Positions 10,106 through 17,899 of a stretch of DNA of 64,000 bases are shown here, in pieces (the stretch's first letter is position 1; every line of letters starts with the position of its first letter). Under the pieces are notes generated by a model, which worked only from the letters and a program-made list of their open reading frames with translations, had not been told where the DNA came from and did not search any database. A program made the translations under genes and the position numbers. Source of the stretch: Ignatzschineria ureiclastica (lineage in GTDB: Bacteria > Pseudomonadota > Gammaproteobacteria > Cardiobacteriales > Wohlfahrtiimonadaceae); contig NZ_QEWQ01000002.1 of NCBI RefSeq assembly GCF_003121845.1, positions 1-64,000 on the forward strand. Reading direction: 5' to 3'.

Positions 10106-11317
10106 ATGGCAGATTTAGAGAGTTTATTTGCAAAACGCGTTCAAGGTTCACAGAGCTCGATTGTGCGTGATCTGTTGCAATATAGCAAAATGCCCAATAT
10201 CGTTTCATTAGCAGGCGGTATTCCGGCGGCAGATATGTTTGATATGGACGGGATTAACGCAGCGCTGAATGAGGTAATCGCTTCAGGCTCTGTCAATGCC
10301 TATCAATATAGCACCACGGATGGTGAAGAAGTTCTACGGGAAGAGATCGTGCGGATGATTGCCGATCGTAATATCGTGGCAACGCCGGATGAAGTTGTGG
10401 TCACAAGTGGCTCACAACAAGGGTTAGATCTGATTGCGCGTACCTTCTTAGAAGAGGGCGATACGATTTTAGTAGAGCGTCCTACCTATTTAGCGGCGAT
10501 TCAAGGTTTTAAAATGACCGGTGCCACCGTAGAAGATGTTGCCGGCGGCGCTGATGGTATCGATGTTGATGCACTAGAGGCCCGTTTAGAGAAAGGCCCT
10601 GTTAAAGCGCTCTATATTGTGCCTACATTTGCGAATCCTACGGGATCTACGCTCTCTGCCGAGAAGCGTCAGCGTATTTTAGACTTAGCGGTTAAATATC
10701 ATTTTGTGATTTTTGAAGATGATCCTTATGGCGAAATTCGTTTTACAGACTCAAAAGTAAAGCCTATCTATTCACTCGCGAAAAGTGATGAGGAGAAGGC
10801 CCATATTATCTATCTCTCTTCATTCTCTAAAGTCTTAGTGCCGGGATTACGTTTAGGTTTTATTGTTACGAATAAAGTCATTCGTAATAAGATCGTACTC
10901 TGTAAGCAAGCAGTAGATCTTCATACACCGGTATTATCACAACTGATTGTCGCTAATTACCTAAAAAGTGGCCGCTTACAACCCCGTATTAAAGCTATTT
11001 CTAAAGCATATCAAGCGCGCTGTCAAATGCTCATTGATTCATTGCGTAAGCACTTAGGTGATCGCATTACGTTTGCAGAGCCTACTGGCGGAATGTTCTT
11101 GTGGGCACGTCTTCCAAAAGGCGTTGATGCCACAAAACTTCTTAAATATGCGATTGAAGAAGAGGTAGTATTCGTACCCGGTGCGGCATTCTATGTCGGA
11201 ACGCCTGAAGTTGAAACTCTACGCCTCTCGTTTGCGACGATTACTGATCAAATTGCCGATGAGGCAGGTCGACGTTTAGCGGCAGCATTAGATCATTATC
11301 AAGCAGATCAGGCATAG
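10106..11317 (+). CDS. PLP-dependent class I/II aminotransferase (2-aminoadipate/aromatic aminotransferase-like)
   Basis: A fold-type I aminotransferase of 403 aa. Hallmarks are VSLAGGIPA near residue 35, the GSQQGLDLIAR cofactor-binding segment, FANPTG, FEDDPYGEIRF, and SSFSKVLVPGLRLGF with the Schiff-base lysine. These resemble the LysN/ARO8-like group that transaminates 2-aminoadipate, aromatic or branched-chain amino acids. The exact substrate cannot be read from the sequence. It begins directly at the aminotransferase domain and lacks the DNA-binding domain of MocR regulators. A terminator follows, so it is monocistronic. Confidence 0.9.
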   Translation: MADLESLFAKRVQGSQSSIVRDLLQYSKMPNIVSLAGGIPAADMFDMDGINAALNEVIASGSVNAYQYSTTDGEEVLREEIVRMIADRNIVATPDEVVVTSGSQQGLDLIARTFLEEGDTILVERPTYLAAIQGFKMTGATVEDVAGGADGIDVDALEARLEKGPVKALYIVPTFANPTGSTLSAEKRQRILDLAVKYHFVIFEDDPYGEIRFTDSKVKPIYSLAKSDEEKAHIIYLSSFSKVLVPGLRLGFIVTNKVIRNKIVLCKQAVDLHTPVLSQLIVANYLKSGRLQPRIKAISKAYQARCQMLIDSLRKHLGDRITFAEPTGGMFLWARLPKGVDATKLLKYAIEEEVVFVPGAAFYVGTPEVETLRLSFATITDQIADEAGRRLAAALDHYQADQA

Positions 11318-11366
11318 AATAGATGTAATCAGTCGGTAATTGCGCAATCGATGACTTGAATAAAAC

Positions 11367-11400
11367 GCGATCTTCGGTCTATTTCGAAGGTCGCTTTTTT
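11367..11400 (+). terminator. Rho-independent terminator after the aminotransferase gene
   Basis: A 10-bp stem (GCGATCTTCG / CGAAGGTCGC, one G-U pair) is followed directly by six T residues. Confidence 0.9.
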
Positions 11401-11414
11401 ATCTCTACTTTATG

Positions 11415-11420
11415 TATAAT
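11415..11420 (+). promoter_or_regulatory. Possible -10 element of yigZ, implying a near-leaderless mRNA
   Basis: TATAAT ends 8 nt before the yigZ ATG. Transcription would then begin within about 2 nt of the start codon. No Shine-Dalgarno sequence is visible before that ATG. No good -35 element is seen because the upstream terminator T-tract occupies that position. Confidence 0.45.
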
Positions 11421-11428
11421 AGGGCGTT

Positions 11429-12040
11429 ATGAATAGTGATCAATATAAAACCATTACAGCCTTAAGCGAAGATGAATTTGTCATCTCTCGTAGTCGATTT
11501 ATTACTTTTGCCGTCCCCGTGAAAACAGAGGCGGAGATTGATGCTGTGCTTGCAGAATATCGTAAACGCTATAATGATGCACGACATCTCTGTTATGCTT
11601 ATGTGCTTGGCGATCGCTATGAGTTATACCGAGCTAATGATGATGGAGAACCCTCCGGAAGTGCCGGAAGACCTATTTTAGGGCAGATTCGATCCTTTGA
11701 ATTGACTAATGTATTAGTAATGTCAGTACGTTATTTTGGGGGCATTAAGTTAGGGACCGGCGGTTTAGTGTCGGCTTATCAAGAAGGTGCGCGTAATGCG
11801 CTCTCTAAAGCGAAGATTGTGACACGAACGATAGGGTTACCGGTCTCTTTTACTTTTGATTATCCGGCGACAAATGATGTGAATCACGTGATTAATGACT
11901 TAAATGCCAAAAAAATTGCCGAGGAGTATGGCGTGAATTGCCAAATGACCTTACAGGTGCGGGCCAACGATTATTCTGAGTTATTAGCGCGTCTTGCTAA
12001 AGTCGACACGCTCTTTATTACCGAGCAGGTAGAACTATAG
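11429..12040 (+). CDS. yigZ: YigZ/IMPACT family protein
   Basis: A 203-residue member of UPF0029 (Impact N-terminal domain) with the C-terminal DUF1949 domain. The signature appears in order: SRFI near residue 21, DARHLCYAYV, DDGEPSGSAGRPIL, VRYFGGIKLGTGGLV, and a ferredoxin-like C-terminal half. Eukaryotic IMPACT regulates GCN2; the bacterial role is unclear, with links to translation or nucleic-acid binding suggested by the fold. The start is fixed by homology at the N-terminus and by a possible promoter only 8 nt upstream. Confidence 0.93.
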   Translation: MNSDQYKTITALSEDEFVISRSRFITFAVPVKTEAEIDAVLAEYRKRYNDARHLCYAYVLGDRYELYRANDDGEPSGSAGRPILGQIRSFELTNVLVMSVRYFGGIKLGTGGLVSAYQEGARNALSKAKIVTRTIGLPVSFTFDYPATNDVNHVINDLNAKKIAEEYGVNCQMTLQVRANDYSELLARLAKVDTLFITEQVEL

Positions 12041-12078
12041 ACTGATATAGCATATTGAAATAGATTTTGATTTTGATG

Positions 12079-12209
12079 TATAGTAAATTTGGTTTAAGAA
12101 AAATGGTTTTAAACAACACTTGCAAGATGCCGGATAGAACAGCTTCCTTACTTATTACAACCGATGCGCCGGCATTTAAATGAGCTTATTTTGAACTGAT
12201 CTGACTATA
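12079..12209 (-). mobile_element. MITE-like repeat copy A (short form, 131 bp)
   Basis: It begins TATAGTAAATTTGGTTTAAG and ends in the inverted counterpart (TTTTGAAC...GACTATA). It is nearly identical, in reverse orientation, to the 131-bp copy at 14990. It fills the gap between the convergent yigZ and EEP-family genes. Internal arms GATGCCGG and CCGGCATT could pair. No coding capacity. Confidence 0.85.
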
Positions 12210-12239
12210 CACACTATCTTAAGTTGTGCATCTCAATCA

Positions 12240-13010
12240 TTAACTTACACGGAAATCCACTAAAATTGGATTATGATCTGAGGCATCAGTTTTAATCACT
12301 TCGCTTTTTTGTAAATGCAATCCACGATAAAAGAGAAAATCGAGGGGTGAATTGAAGACAGATTTTCGATGATCTTCGTGAAAGTTTACAGAACGAAGCC
12401 CCATTCTACGAGTAAAGAGATAGAGTAGGTGTAAGCGCTTACGGCTCCAGGTATTGAAGTCCCCGGCAAAGATCACAGGTCCATTATGATTGATGACGTG
12501 ATCTGCAATTGATTGAATCTGCGCGCGATAAATTTTAACGCCGAGGCTAAAGTTTACCGAATGAACATTGACGACCATTAATAGTCGTTTATCGTGTAGC
12601 GGATAGATGGTAATCAGTGCCGATTTTGCAAGGCGAAGAAATGGCTCGGTGGTTCTAAAGGGGCGAGAGTATAGCGGATAGCTTGCGGCTAATGTCATCA
12701 CGCCATAAGAATCCTTACTAAAACTGATCGCCGGCACCTGATCGCCAACTAAAAAATGGGCTCGAGAGAACTGAATGAGTTCATCAGAGGCTTTTGCTTC
12801 CTGCAGAAGAATCAGATCTCGATTGCGCCCATATTCCTGCAAAATGGTGTGCCAATTAAGCTTTTGCTGTTTGTAGATATTCCATACCATAACGCTGAGG
12901 CGATTATCCCGAGCAAGAGGATAGAATCGATCAAGGCGCGTCTCACCGTGCAGTGTTTCGCGTTCTTTTTGGCCTTTGATAAAACGAAATAGATGATCTT
13001 TCTTATTCAT
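12240..13010 (-). CDS. Endonuclease/exonuclease/phosphatase (EEP) family protein, YafD-like
   Basis: A 256-residue metal-dependent phosphohydrolase of the DNase I/exonuclease III fold. The catalytic motifs are in the expected order: VWNIYK (Asn), LLQEA (metal-binding Glu), VNVHSV, GDFNTW (Asp/Asn), and the final SDHNPI (catalytic Asp-His). It resembles the short UPF0294/YafD group. The substrate (nucleic acid, phospholipid or other phosphodiester) is not known. No signal peptide is seen. No clear ribosome-binding site precedes the ATG, so the start is less certain than the family. Confidence 0.85.
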   Translation of the reverse strand: MNKKDHLFRFIKGQKERETLHGETRLDRFYPLARDNRLSVMVWNIYKQQKLNWHTILQEYGRNRDLILLQEAKASDELIQFSRAHFLVGDQVPAISFSKDSYGVMTLAASYPLYSRPFRTTEPFLRLAKSALITIYPLHDKRLLMVVNVHSVNFSLGVKIYRAQIQSIADHVINHNGPVIFAGDFNTWSRKRLHLLYLFTRRMGLRSVNFHEDHRKSVFNSPLDFLFYRGLHLQKSEVIKTDASDHNPILVDFRVS

Positions 13011-13571
13011 AATGGTTATCGATGGTTATGGAACAATGAATTTACCATTTTACCTCAATTGAGAGGATTATTTTAACTTGTTTAAGATTATATTTTTATT
13101 GGTTATTTAATATTATCAGGTTTTATTAAATAATTTATTGATTTATTATTTTGTGGGGGATTTAATATCGATTCCGTAATGGATAGCAAGTTTTAATGAT
13201 GATGTTAGATTGCTGTTATTAATATCACCATCATTTATAGTAATATCGGTTCAAAATAAGCATCCTAAGCATCAGTGAAATGCCGGGCATCAGCTGATCG
13301 CGGCGAGAAAACTGTTCTATTCGGCACCTTGCAAGTGTTGTTTAGCACGGTTTGGTGTGCTTTTAAAATCCTATACTAGCTATTTTTAAAACTATTTTTC
13401 TTAAACCCAATTTGCTATATCACTATTATTCATCACCCTTTCTGCTTAAATCTTCTTTTAGCTTATTTAAAAATGAGAGAAGGGGAGGCAGAATCAGCGA
13501 TCTATTATCGCTTATTTATATGAAAAATCATACTGTTACAATGAATGGATCAATCTAGAATTACCTCGCGT
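13011..13571. other. Intergenic region upstream of the EEP gene
   Basis: A 560-bp AT-rich gap. It contains the MITE-like copy at 13236-13419; the rest is low-complexity AT-rich DNA in which I see no gene or clear terminator. Confidence 0.6.
13236..13419 (+). mobile_element. MITE-like repeat copy B (long form, 184 bp)
   Basis: It starts TATAGTAATATCGGTTCAAA and ends CTTAAACCCAATTTGCTATA. It shares the core CCTTGCAAGTGTTGTTTA with the other copies. Relative to the 131-bp form it has about 50 extra bp between that core and the CTTAAACC end. Confidence 0.85.
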
Positions 13572-14231
13572 TTAATGCACTAGCCACTCATCATCTTGTA
13601 GTAATCGCTCAATATCGGGAAGCGCTAAAAAAGCATCGGGGAAGAGATAGTCGCCTTGATAGCCCGGAATAGAGAGGGTTTGCCACTCAAGTTCAGGCAG
13701 CGGATAGAGCATGTGAAGCGCCTGTTCGAGGAGCGTTGTACAGTAGAGATTTGATTCTTCTCGATTTTTAAGGATATAGGGTTGTCCTAATCGTGCTTTG
13801 AGAAGATTAGCAAACTGTAGTCGGGTATCATCGCTCAAAAAATGGGGGCGTACAATTTGATACTGTTTCGTAATTGCAGGGGAGAGAAATCGAGTAATTG
13901 GCGTAGATTGTACTTGATCGGGATAATGAGGATCTTCGTTGGTGGTTGCATGCGTGACGATAATTTCAGGGGCTATATCGGTAATTACCGCAATATGGCT
14001 ATAGTTCCCGCCACTGACCCACTCAATTAGGCGACTCTCCTTACCATAAGCGGAGCGAAAAACGATATCGCCCACTTGTAGCTCGTTCATTTGGGGGTGA
14101 TTCCAGAGATCGTTGCTTTTAGACTGCCGCCAAAAATGAAACTCTAATAGATAACTCAAGATCAAAAAGAGCACCAAGAGTAAAAGTAGACTTAGAAGGG
14201 TAATACGAAGTAAAGAGGATTTCATTGCCAT
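13572..14231 (-). CDS. YiiX/YebB-like NlpC/P60-superfamily cysteine hydrolase, membrane-anchored
   Basis: A 219-residue protein of the permuted papain-like DUF830 group. An N-terminal membrane segment (about residues 7-29, very Leu-rich) is followed by an exported domain. LQVGDIVFRS begins the domain, the likely catalytic His is H79 in NYSHIAVI, and the likely nucleophile is C164 in LYCTTLLEQAL. Relatives cleave amide or ester bonds in peptides or lipids at the envelope; the substrate here is unknown. A second ATG two codons in could also be the start; neither has a strong ribosome-binding site. Confidence 0.8.
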   Translation of the reverse strand: MAMKSSLLRITLLSLLLLLVLFLILSYLLEFHFWRQSKSNDLWNHPQMNELQVGDIVFRSAYGKESRLIEWVSGGNYSHIAVITDIAPEIIVTHATTNEDPHYPDQVQSTPITRFLSPAITKQYQIVRPHFLSDDTRLQFANLLKARLGQPYILKNREESNLYCTTLLEQALHMLYPLPELEWQTLSIPGYQGDYLFPDAFLALPDIERLLQDDEWLVH

Positions 14232-14310
14232 AACGAAAGATAAAGGGCGAGAAGAAAGACTGAGAGATCAGAGCGTAGTAAAAAGAGAGAATCATAGTAA
14301 GCTGGAATAA

Positions 14311-14340
14311 TAAAAAATGCTGTGACCGGAATCACAGCAT
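14311..14340 (-). terminator. Rho-independent terminator of the lipoprotein gene
   Basis: On the minus strand a perfect 9-bp stem (ATGCTGTGA / TCACAGCAT) is followed by TTTTTTA. It lies about 60 bp after the stop of the gene at 14399. Confidence 0.88.
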
Positions 14341-14398
14341 CTCTTTCTATTTCGATGGATATCGTTCAATCATTATCTAATGATAACTCACTGATTGA

Positions 14399-14824
14399 TT
14401 ATTTAAGGTTCACTTTCCACTTACCATCTTGTTTGATGAGATCTAAAGCACTGCCCTCACCATCATTCGTTGTACCATTACCATAAACAACTGTCATAGT
14501 AACAGATGCTTGAGTTTTATCTTCATTGTAGGTGACACTATCAATTTTAACCTCTTTCACGCCGCCTTTAGCATCGGTATCTTCTTTGGCCATTTGTGTA
14601 AACATGGCTAATTTACCCATCACCATTGATTTTTCTTGAGGATCCATTTTGTCGCTATCAGGTACATAGATAATATCGAGTAATTTATCGCTATCGCCTT
14701 TACCTTCGAAGAATACTTTCACAAATTCTTTAGTGGCCGCTTCAGGTGAATCAGCATTGTTAGAGCACGCTACAGCAACAAAAGCAAAAATACAGAGGGT
14801 AAAAAAGAGTTTTAATTGTTTCAT
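14399..14824 (-). CDS. Small lipoprotein, DUF4878-like
   Basis: A 141-residue predicted lipoprotein with a signal peptide MKQLKLFFTLCIFAFVAVAC; the lipid-modified cysteine lies in AVAC. The mature part (SPEAATKEFVKVFFEGK ... VYGNGTTNDGEGSALDLIKQDGKWKVNL) has the NTF2-like pattern of DUF4878. The chosen ATG has AAGG about 10 nt upstream; an ATG six codons earlier would put residues ahead of a normal signal peptide. Role unknown. Confidence 0.82.
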   Translation of the reverse strand: MKQLKLFFTLCIFAFVAVACSNNADSPEAATKEFVKVFFEGKGDSDKLLDIIYVPDSDKMDPQEKSMVMGKLAMFTQMAKEDTDAKGGVKEVKIDSVTYNEDKTQASVTMTVVYGNGTTNDGEGSALDLIKQDGKWKVNLK

Positions 14825-14989
14825 GGTATAGAACCTTATCATTTCGGGGTTAAGAGATAATGCGATTATTACATAAACCTTTTTAACTTACAAATGTATA
14901 GTTTTGATTTTTTATTTTAATATTAGTGAGTTAACTTGATGATTCTTTTGCTTAGGAAATGGTTATTATCGGCTATTAAAGTTACATAT

Positions 14990-15120
14990 TATAGTTATGT
15001 CGGTTTAAAATAAGCTTATTTAAATGCCGGCGCATCGGCTGTAATAAGTAAGGAAGCCATTCTATCCGGCATCTTGCAAGTGTTGTTTAAAATCATTTTT
15101 CTTAAACCAAATTTACTATA
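14990..15120 (+). mobile_element. MITE-like repeat copy C (short form, 131 bp)
   Basis: Same length and, reverse-complemented, nearly the same sequence as copy A. It ends CTTAAACCAAATTTACTATA. The left end carries the palindrome AAATAAGCTTATTT, and ATGCCGG (15024) can pair with CCGGCAT (15066). Confidence 0.87.
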
Positions 15121-15161
15121 TAAAGTCAGCGATTAAATTGGTTATGAATAATCGGCAATGG

Positions 15162-15215
15162 AAAAGCCTAGTCTTGAAGTACTTTCAGTATCGTACTTTC
15201 AAAAACTAGGCTTTT
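15162..15215. terminator. Long hairpin, probable (bidirectional) terminator
   Basis: Arms AAAAGCCTAGTCTTGAAGTAC and GTACTTTCAAAAACTAGGCTTTT pair over about 20 bp with a few mismatches. Both sides end in T-runs when read outward. It lies 175 bp beyond the amiF stop on the minus strand. Confidence 0.7.
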
Positions 15216-15310
15216 AATTTTGACCTCTCTTGATCTTAAGAGAAATTCATTGAATAAGTGATAGGCAATTTAAAACTATTTGGAGATGATTATTTTAATA
15301 TTGCCTATCT

Positions 15311-15343
15311 ATGAATCAGTAATGAATCAGTAATGAATTAGTG
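15311..15343. repeat. 11-bp tandem repeat, three copies
   Basis: ATGAATCAGTA occurs twice in tandem and is followed by ATGAATTAGTG, just beyond the 3' end of amiF. Confidence 0.75.
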
Positions 15344-15389
15344 ATCCATTACAGATGAATTCATGACTTATCCATTGATGACTGACTCA

Positions 15390-16394
15390 TTATTTGTCGT
15401 AATGTTTACCTTTTACAGGATAACCATAGATCGAACCATCTTTGATCTTGATATCTTTATCCCAAGGCAATTTATATTTACCATTAGCAAGATCGTGGAT
15501 ATAAGTTAGTTCTGTTTCGTGGTCGCCACCTGGGTCACCCACATAGGCACGGTTACCAAGGTTATAGATATTATTCTCTAAGCCCCAGGTTCTGCGAGCG
15601 CCATCTGCTAGCACAGGATAGATTTCACCGGTTACAATCTCACCGGGTGAACGGGTTCCTTGTTGTAATACGGTTCCATCAAAGTTACAGATTTGGCCTT
15701 CACCGAAGTAGTAGAAAGTACCATCATAACCTGCGCAGTTGACAGATACGGTGTACATAAGATTATGCCACGCATTTGAACGGTTGGTTAAGATCCATTG
15801 ATCTTGTACTTGCGTGCTATAGCCAGAGATTCGGATAAAGACGTTTGCCCCTTTATAAGCCGCTTCGCGAGCTACTTCAGGGATCATTCCATCGTGACAG
15901 ATACAAACTGCTAATTTACTACCGCCAGGACCTTCACATACTGGCATACCAAGATCACCTGGTGACCAAGGCTCGATCGGCGTCCATGGGAAGAGTTTAC
16001 GGTATTTAAGAATAATTTCCCCTTCAGGATTAATGATAATCGCAGTATCAAAAGGGTTTTTGGTAGGATCAGGATTACGCTCAATAATAGAGAATACCCC
16101 ATAAACACCTGCTTCTTTACAAGCTTGTGCGTAGATATCTGTCTCTTTTCCAGGGACATCGATTAAGAATTCTTCAGTGAGCCATTTTTCAGTATTCAAC
16201 CCTTGTGTACTATATTCAGGGAAGATAATGAGCTCTAAGCCAGGATATCCTGCTTTTGTATGATGGATAATACGTACAATATTGTCGATCTGTTTGTCGA
16301 TATCTGCACGGCTATTCACAACGGGTACAGGATATTGTACTGCTGCAACGAGGAAACCTAATTCAGGTTTAGTCATACTTCCGATTGAACCCAT
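15390..16394 (-). CDS. amiF: Formamidase AmiF
   Basis: A nitrilase-superfamily formamidase that hydrolyses formamide to formate and ammonia in the cytosol. The catalytic triad is at exactly the positions known for Helicobacter AmiF: E60 in FPEYS, K133 in YRKLFPW and C166 in CICHDG. Length (334 aa) is also identical to that family. AAGGAG precedes the ATG. It is divergent from focA-pflB, so the locus unites formate release, formate transport and formate synthesis. AmiE-type aliphatic amidase is the close alternative, but the length and start (MGSIGSM) fit AmiF better. Confidence 0.92.
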   Translation of the reverse strand: MGSIGSMTKPELGFLVAAVQYPVPVVNSRADIDKQIDNIVRIIHHTKAGYPGLELIIFPEYSTQGLNTEKWLTEEFLIDVPGKETDIYAQACKEAGVYGVFSIIERNPDPTKNPFDTAIIINPEGEIILKYRKLFPWTPIEPWSPGDLGMPVCEGPGGSKLAVCICHDGMIPEVAREAAYKGANVFIRISGYSTQVQDQWILTNRSNAWHNLMYTVSVNCAGYDGTFYYFGEGQICNFDGTVLQQGTRSPGEIVTGEIYPVLADGARRTWGLENNIYNLGNRAYVGDPGGDHETELTYIHDLANGKYKLPWDKDIKIKDGSIYGYPVKGKHYDK

Positions 16395-16992
16395 AACATC
16401 ACTCCTTACTAAAAAGTTGTTTGATATTAAATTCTGCGACTAAAATATTTAAATCGCATTATTAATATAATATAGATAGTAAATAATTAAAAGAAATATT
16501 TTTAAATAAATTGATAAGTATTTAAGTTTTTGTAAATTGCATTACGTTAAATACCAGAATTTCGATCTAGGAAATAGCAGATCGAAAATAATGGATAGAA
16601 GTAGGGTGTATTTGGGAGGCATTGATAAATGATTGAGAGCCGATTGGCGCGGTCCGCTTGGTTCTGCTCTTTTATGCTGCTTTTATTCTATTTTTCTTCT
16701 ATGGGATCTCTTATTTCTTCATTAATATTTTTGATGAGATATTTGAGAAGGCAGAAAAGAGAGAGAAGAGAAGATCATGAGGTCGCTCCGTCTGAGTTAT
16801 GACTCATTGATATATAAGAATAAAATGGATAAACCCATAATTTATCAATTAATATAGCTTTTAAATGGGTGTGAGTTAACTTTATTTAAATTATTTGATA
16901 ATAAATTATCATAATCTAGGTCAAATTTTTGAAGTATTACTTATGCTATATTCATCAGCGTAGTAAGACGAACTTCAATAAAGAGATCGGAT
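16395..16992. other. Divergent control region amiF / focA
   Basis: About 600 bp, AT-rich, with no gene. It must hold both promoters. A 16-bp palindrome is listed separately. I looked for a classical FNR site (TTGATN4ATCAA) before focA and did not find one. Confidence 0.6.
16896..16911. promoter_or_regulatory. 16-bp palindrome upstream of focA, candidate operator
   Basis: TGATAAT-AA-ATTATCA is a perfect 7-2-7 inverted repeat, 81 bp before the focA ATG. It resembles part of a Fur-type GATAAT/ATTATC array more than an FNR site. The regulator is not known. Confidence 0.35.
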
Positions 16993-17853
16993 ATGAAAAT
17001 AGATAGAGGTTGTAATTTATTGTTACCGAAAGAGATGGCTCAAGTTGCTGATGATATTTATTGTTATAAAGCAAGCAAATCTTTTAAGGAAACATTGTTA
17101 TCAGCTTTTATGGCGGGAATATTTATCTCTATTGCCGTAGTCTTTTACACCACAGTGACAACTGGCACGAGCTTAGTACCCATCGGTTGGGCGAAGTTAA
17201 TTGGGGGAATCTGTTTCTCATTAGGATTAATGTTGGTGGTCGTTTGTGGTGCGGATCTCTTTACTTCGGCAGTATTAACAATTATCCCGAAAGCTACGGG
17301 AAGAATTAGTTGGCAACAGATGCTTCGGCATTGGGGATATGTCTATCTGGGCAATTTTATCGGCGCACTCTTTTTTGTCGGATTGATCTGGTTTTCAGGA
17401 CAATATAAGGTTGCCGGCGGTGCTTGGGGGCTCAATTTGTTACAGTTTGCGCAACATAAAGTAGAACATAGTTTTATAGAGGCGATCTGTTTAGGGATTT
17501 TAGCAAACTTGATGGTCTGCTTAGCGGTATGGATGAGCTATGCAGGTAAGACATTGATGGATAAATTATTTGCGCTCATTTTACCGATAGCGATGTTTGT
17601 TGCGAGTGGTTTTGAGCATAGCATTGCGAATATGTTTTTGATTCCGCTCGGTATTATTATCAAAAAATGGGCTCCTCAAACATTTTGGGAGCAAGTGGGC
17701 ACATCGCCGGAGGCATTTCCTCATTTAAATAGTACGGAATTTTTGTTCAATAATTTATTACCCGTCACGATAGGTAACATTGTGGGTGGCGCGGTGTTAG
17801 TAGGTCTCTTTTATTGGCTGATCTATCTTAGAAATCAGCAAGTGCAGCAATAA
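16993..17853 (+). CDS. focA: Formate/nitrite transporter family channel FocA
   Basis: A 286-residue pentameric inner-membrane channel of the FNT family that moves formate across the membrane. Six hydrophobic segments are visible, starting near residues 35-57. The family features GADLFTSAVL and the YLGNFIGALFF and NIVGGAV segments are present. pflB follows after 46 bp, the standard focA-pflB order, so it probably exports formate made by PFL and possibly by the divergent formamidase. The ribosome-binding site is weak. Confidence 0.93.
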   Translation: MKIDRGCNLLLPKEMAQVADDIYCYKASKSFKETLLSAFMAGIFISIAVVFYTTVTTGTSLVPIGWAKLIGGICFSLGLMLVVVCGADLFTSAVLTIIPKATGRISWQQMLRHWGYVYLGNFIGALFFVGLIWFSGQYKVAGGAWGLNLLQFAQHKVEHSFIEAICLGILANLMVCLAVWMSYAGKTLMDKLFALILPIAMFVASGFEHSIANMFLIPLGIIIKKWAPQTFWEQVGTSPEAFPHLNSTEFLFNNLLPVTIGNIVGGAVLVGLFYWLIYLRNQQVQQ

Positions 17854-17899
17854 GCGTTAGGCCAAAATTTAAAGTTCCCTTATTAAAAGGACACAAATT

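Larger units (their letters stand above)
14825..15389. other. Intergenic region between the lipoprotein gene and amiF
   Basis: About 565 bp. It contains a MITE-like copy, a long hairpin terminator and an 11-bp tandem repeat, each listed separately. No gene is seen. Confidence 0.6.

Noticed and set aside
12079-15120. Complete insertion sequence or transposase between the MITE copies
   Set aside because: The genes between them (EEP phosphohydrolase, YiiX-like, lipoprotein) are ordinary; no transposase motif is present here or elsewhere in the window.
16395-16992. FNR-type site expected before focA-pflB
   Set aside because: No TTGATN4ATCAA-like sequence with good symmetry was found; TTGAT occurs without its partner at the right spacing.
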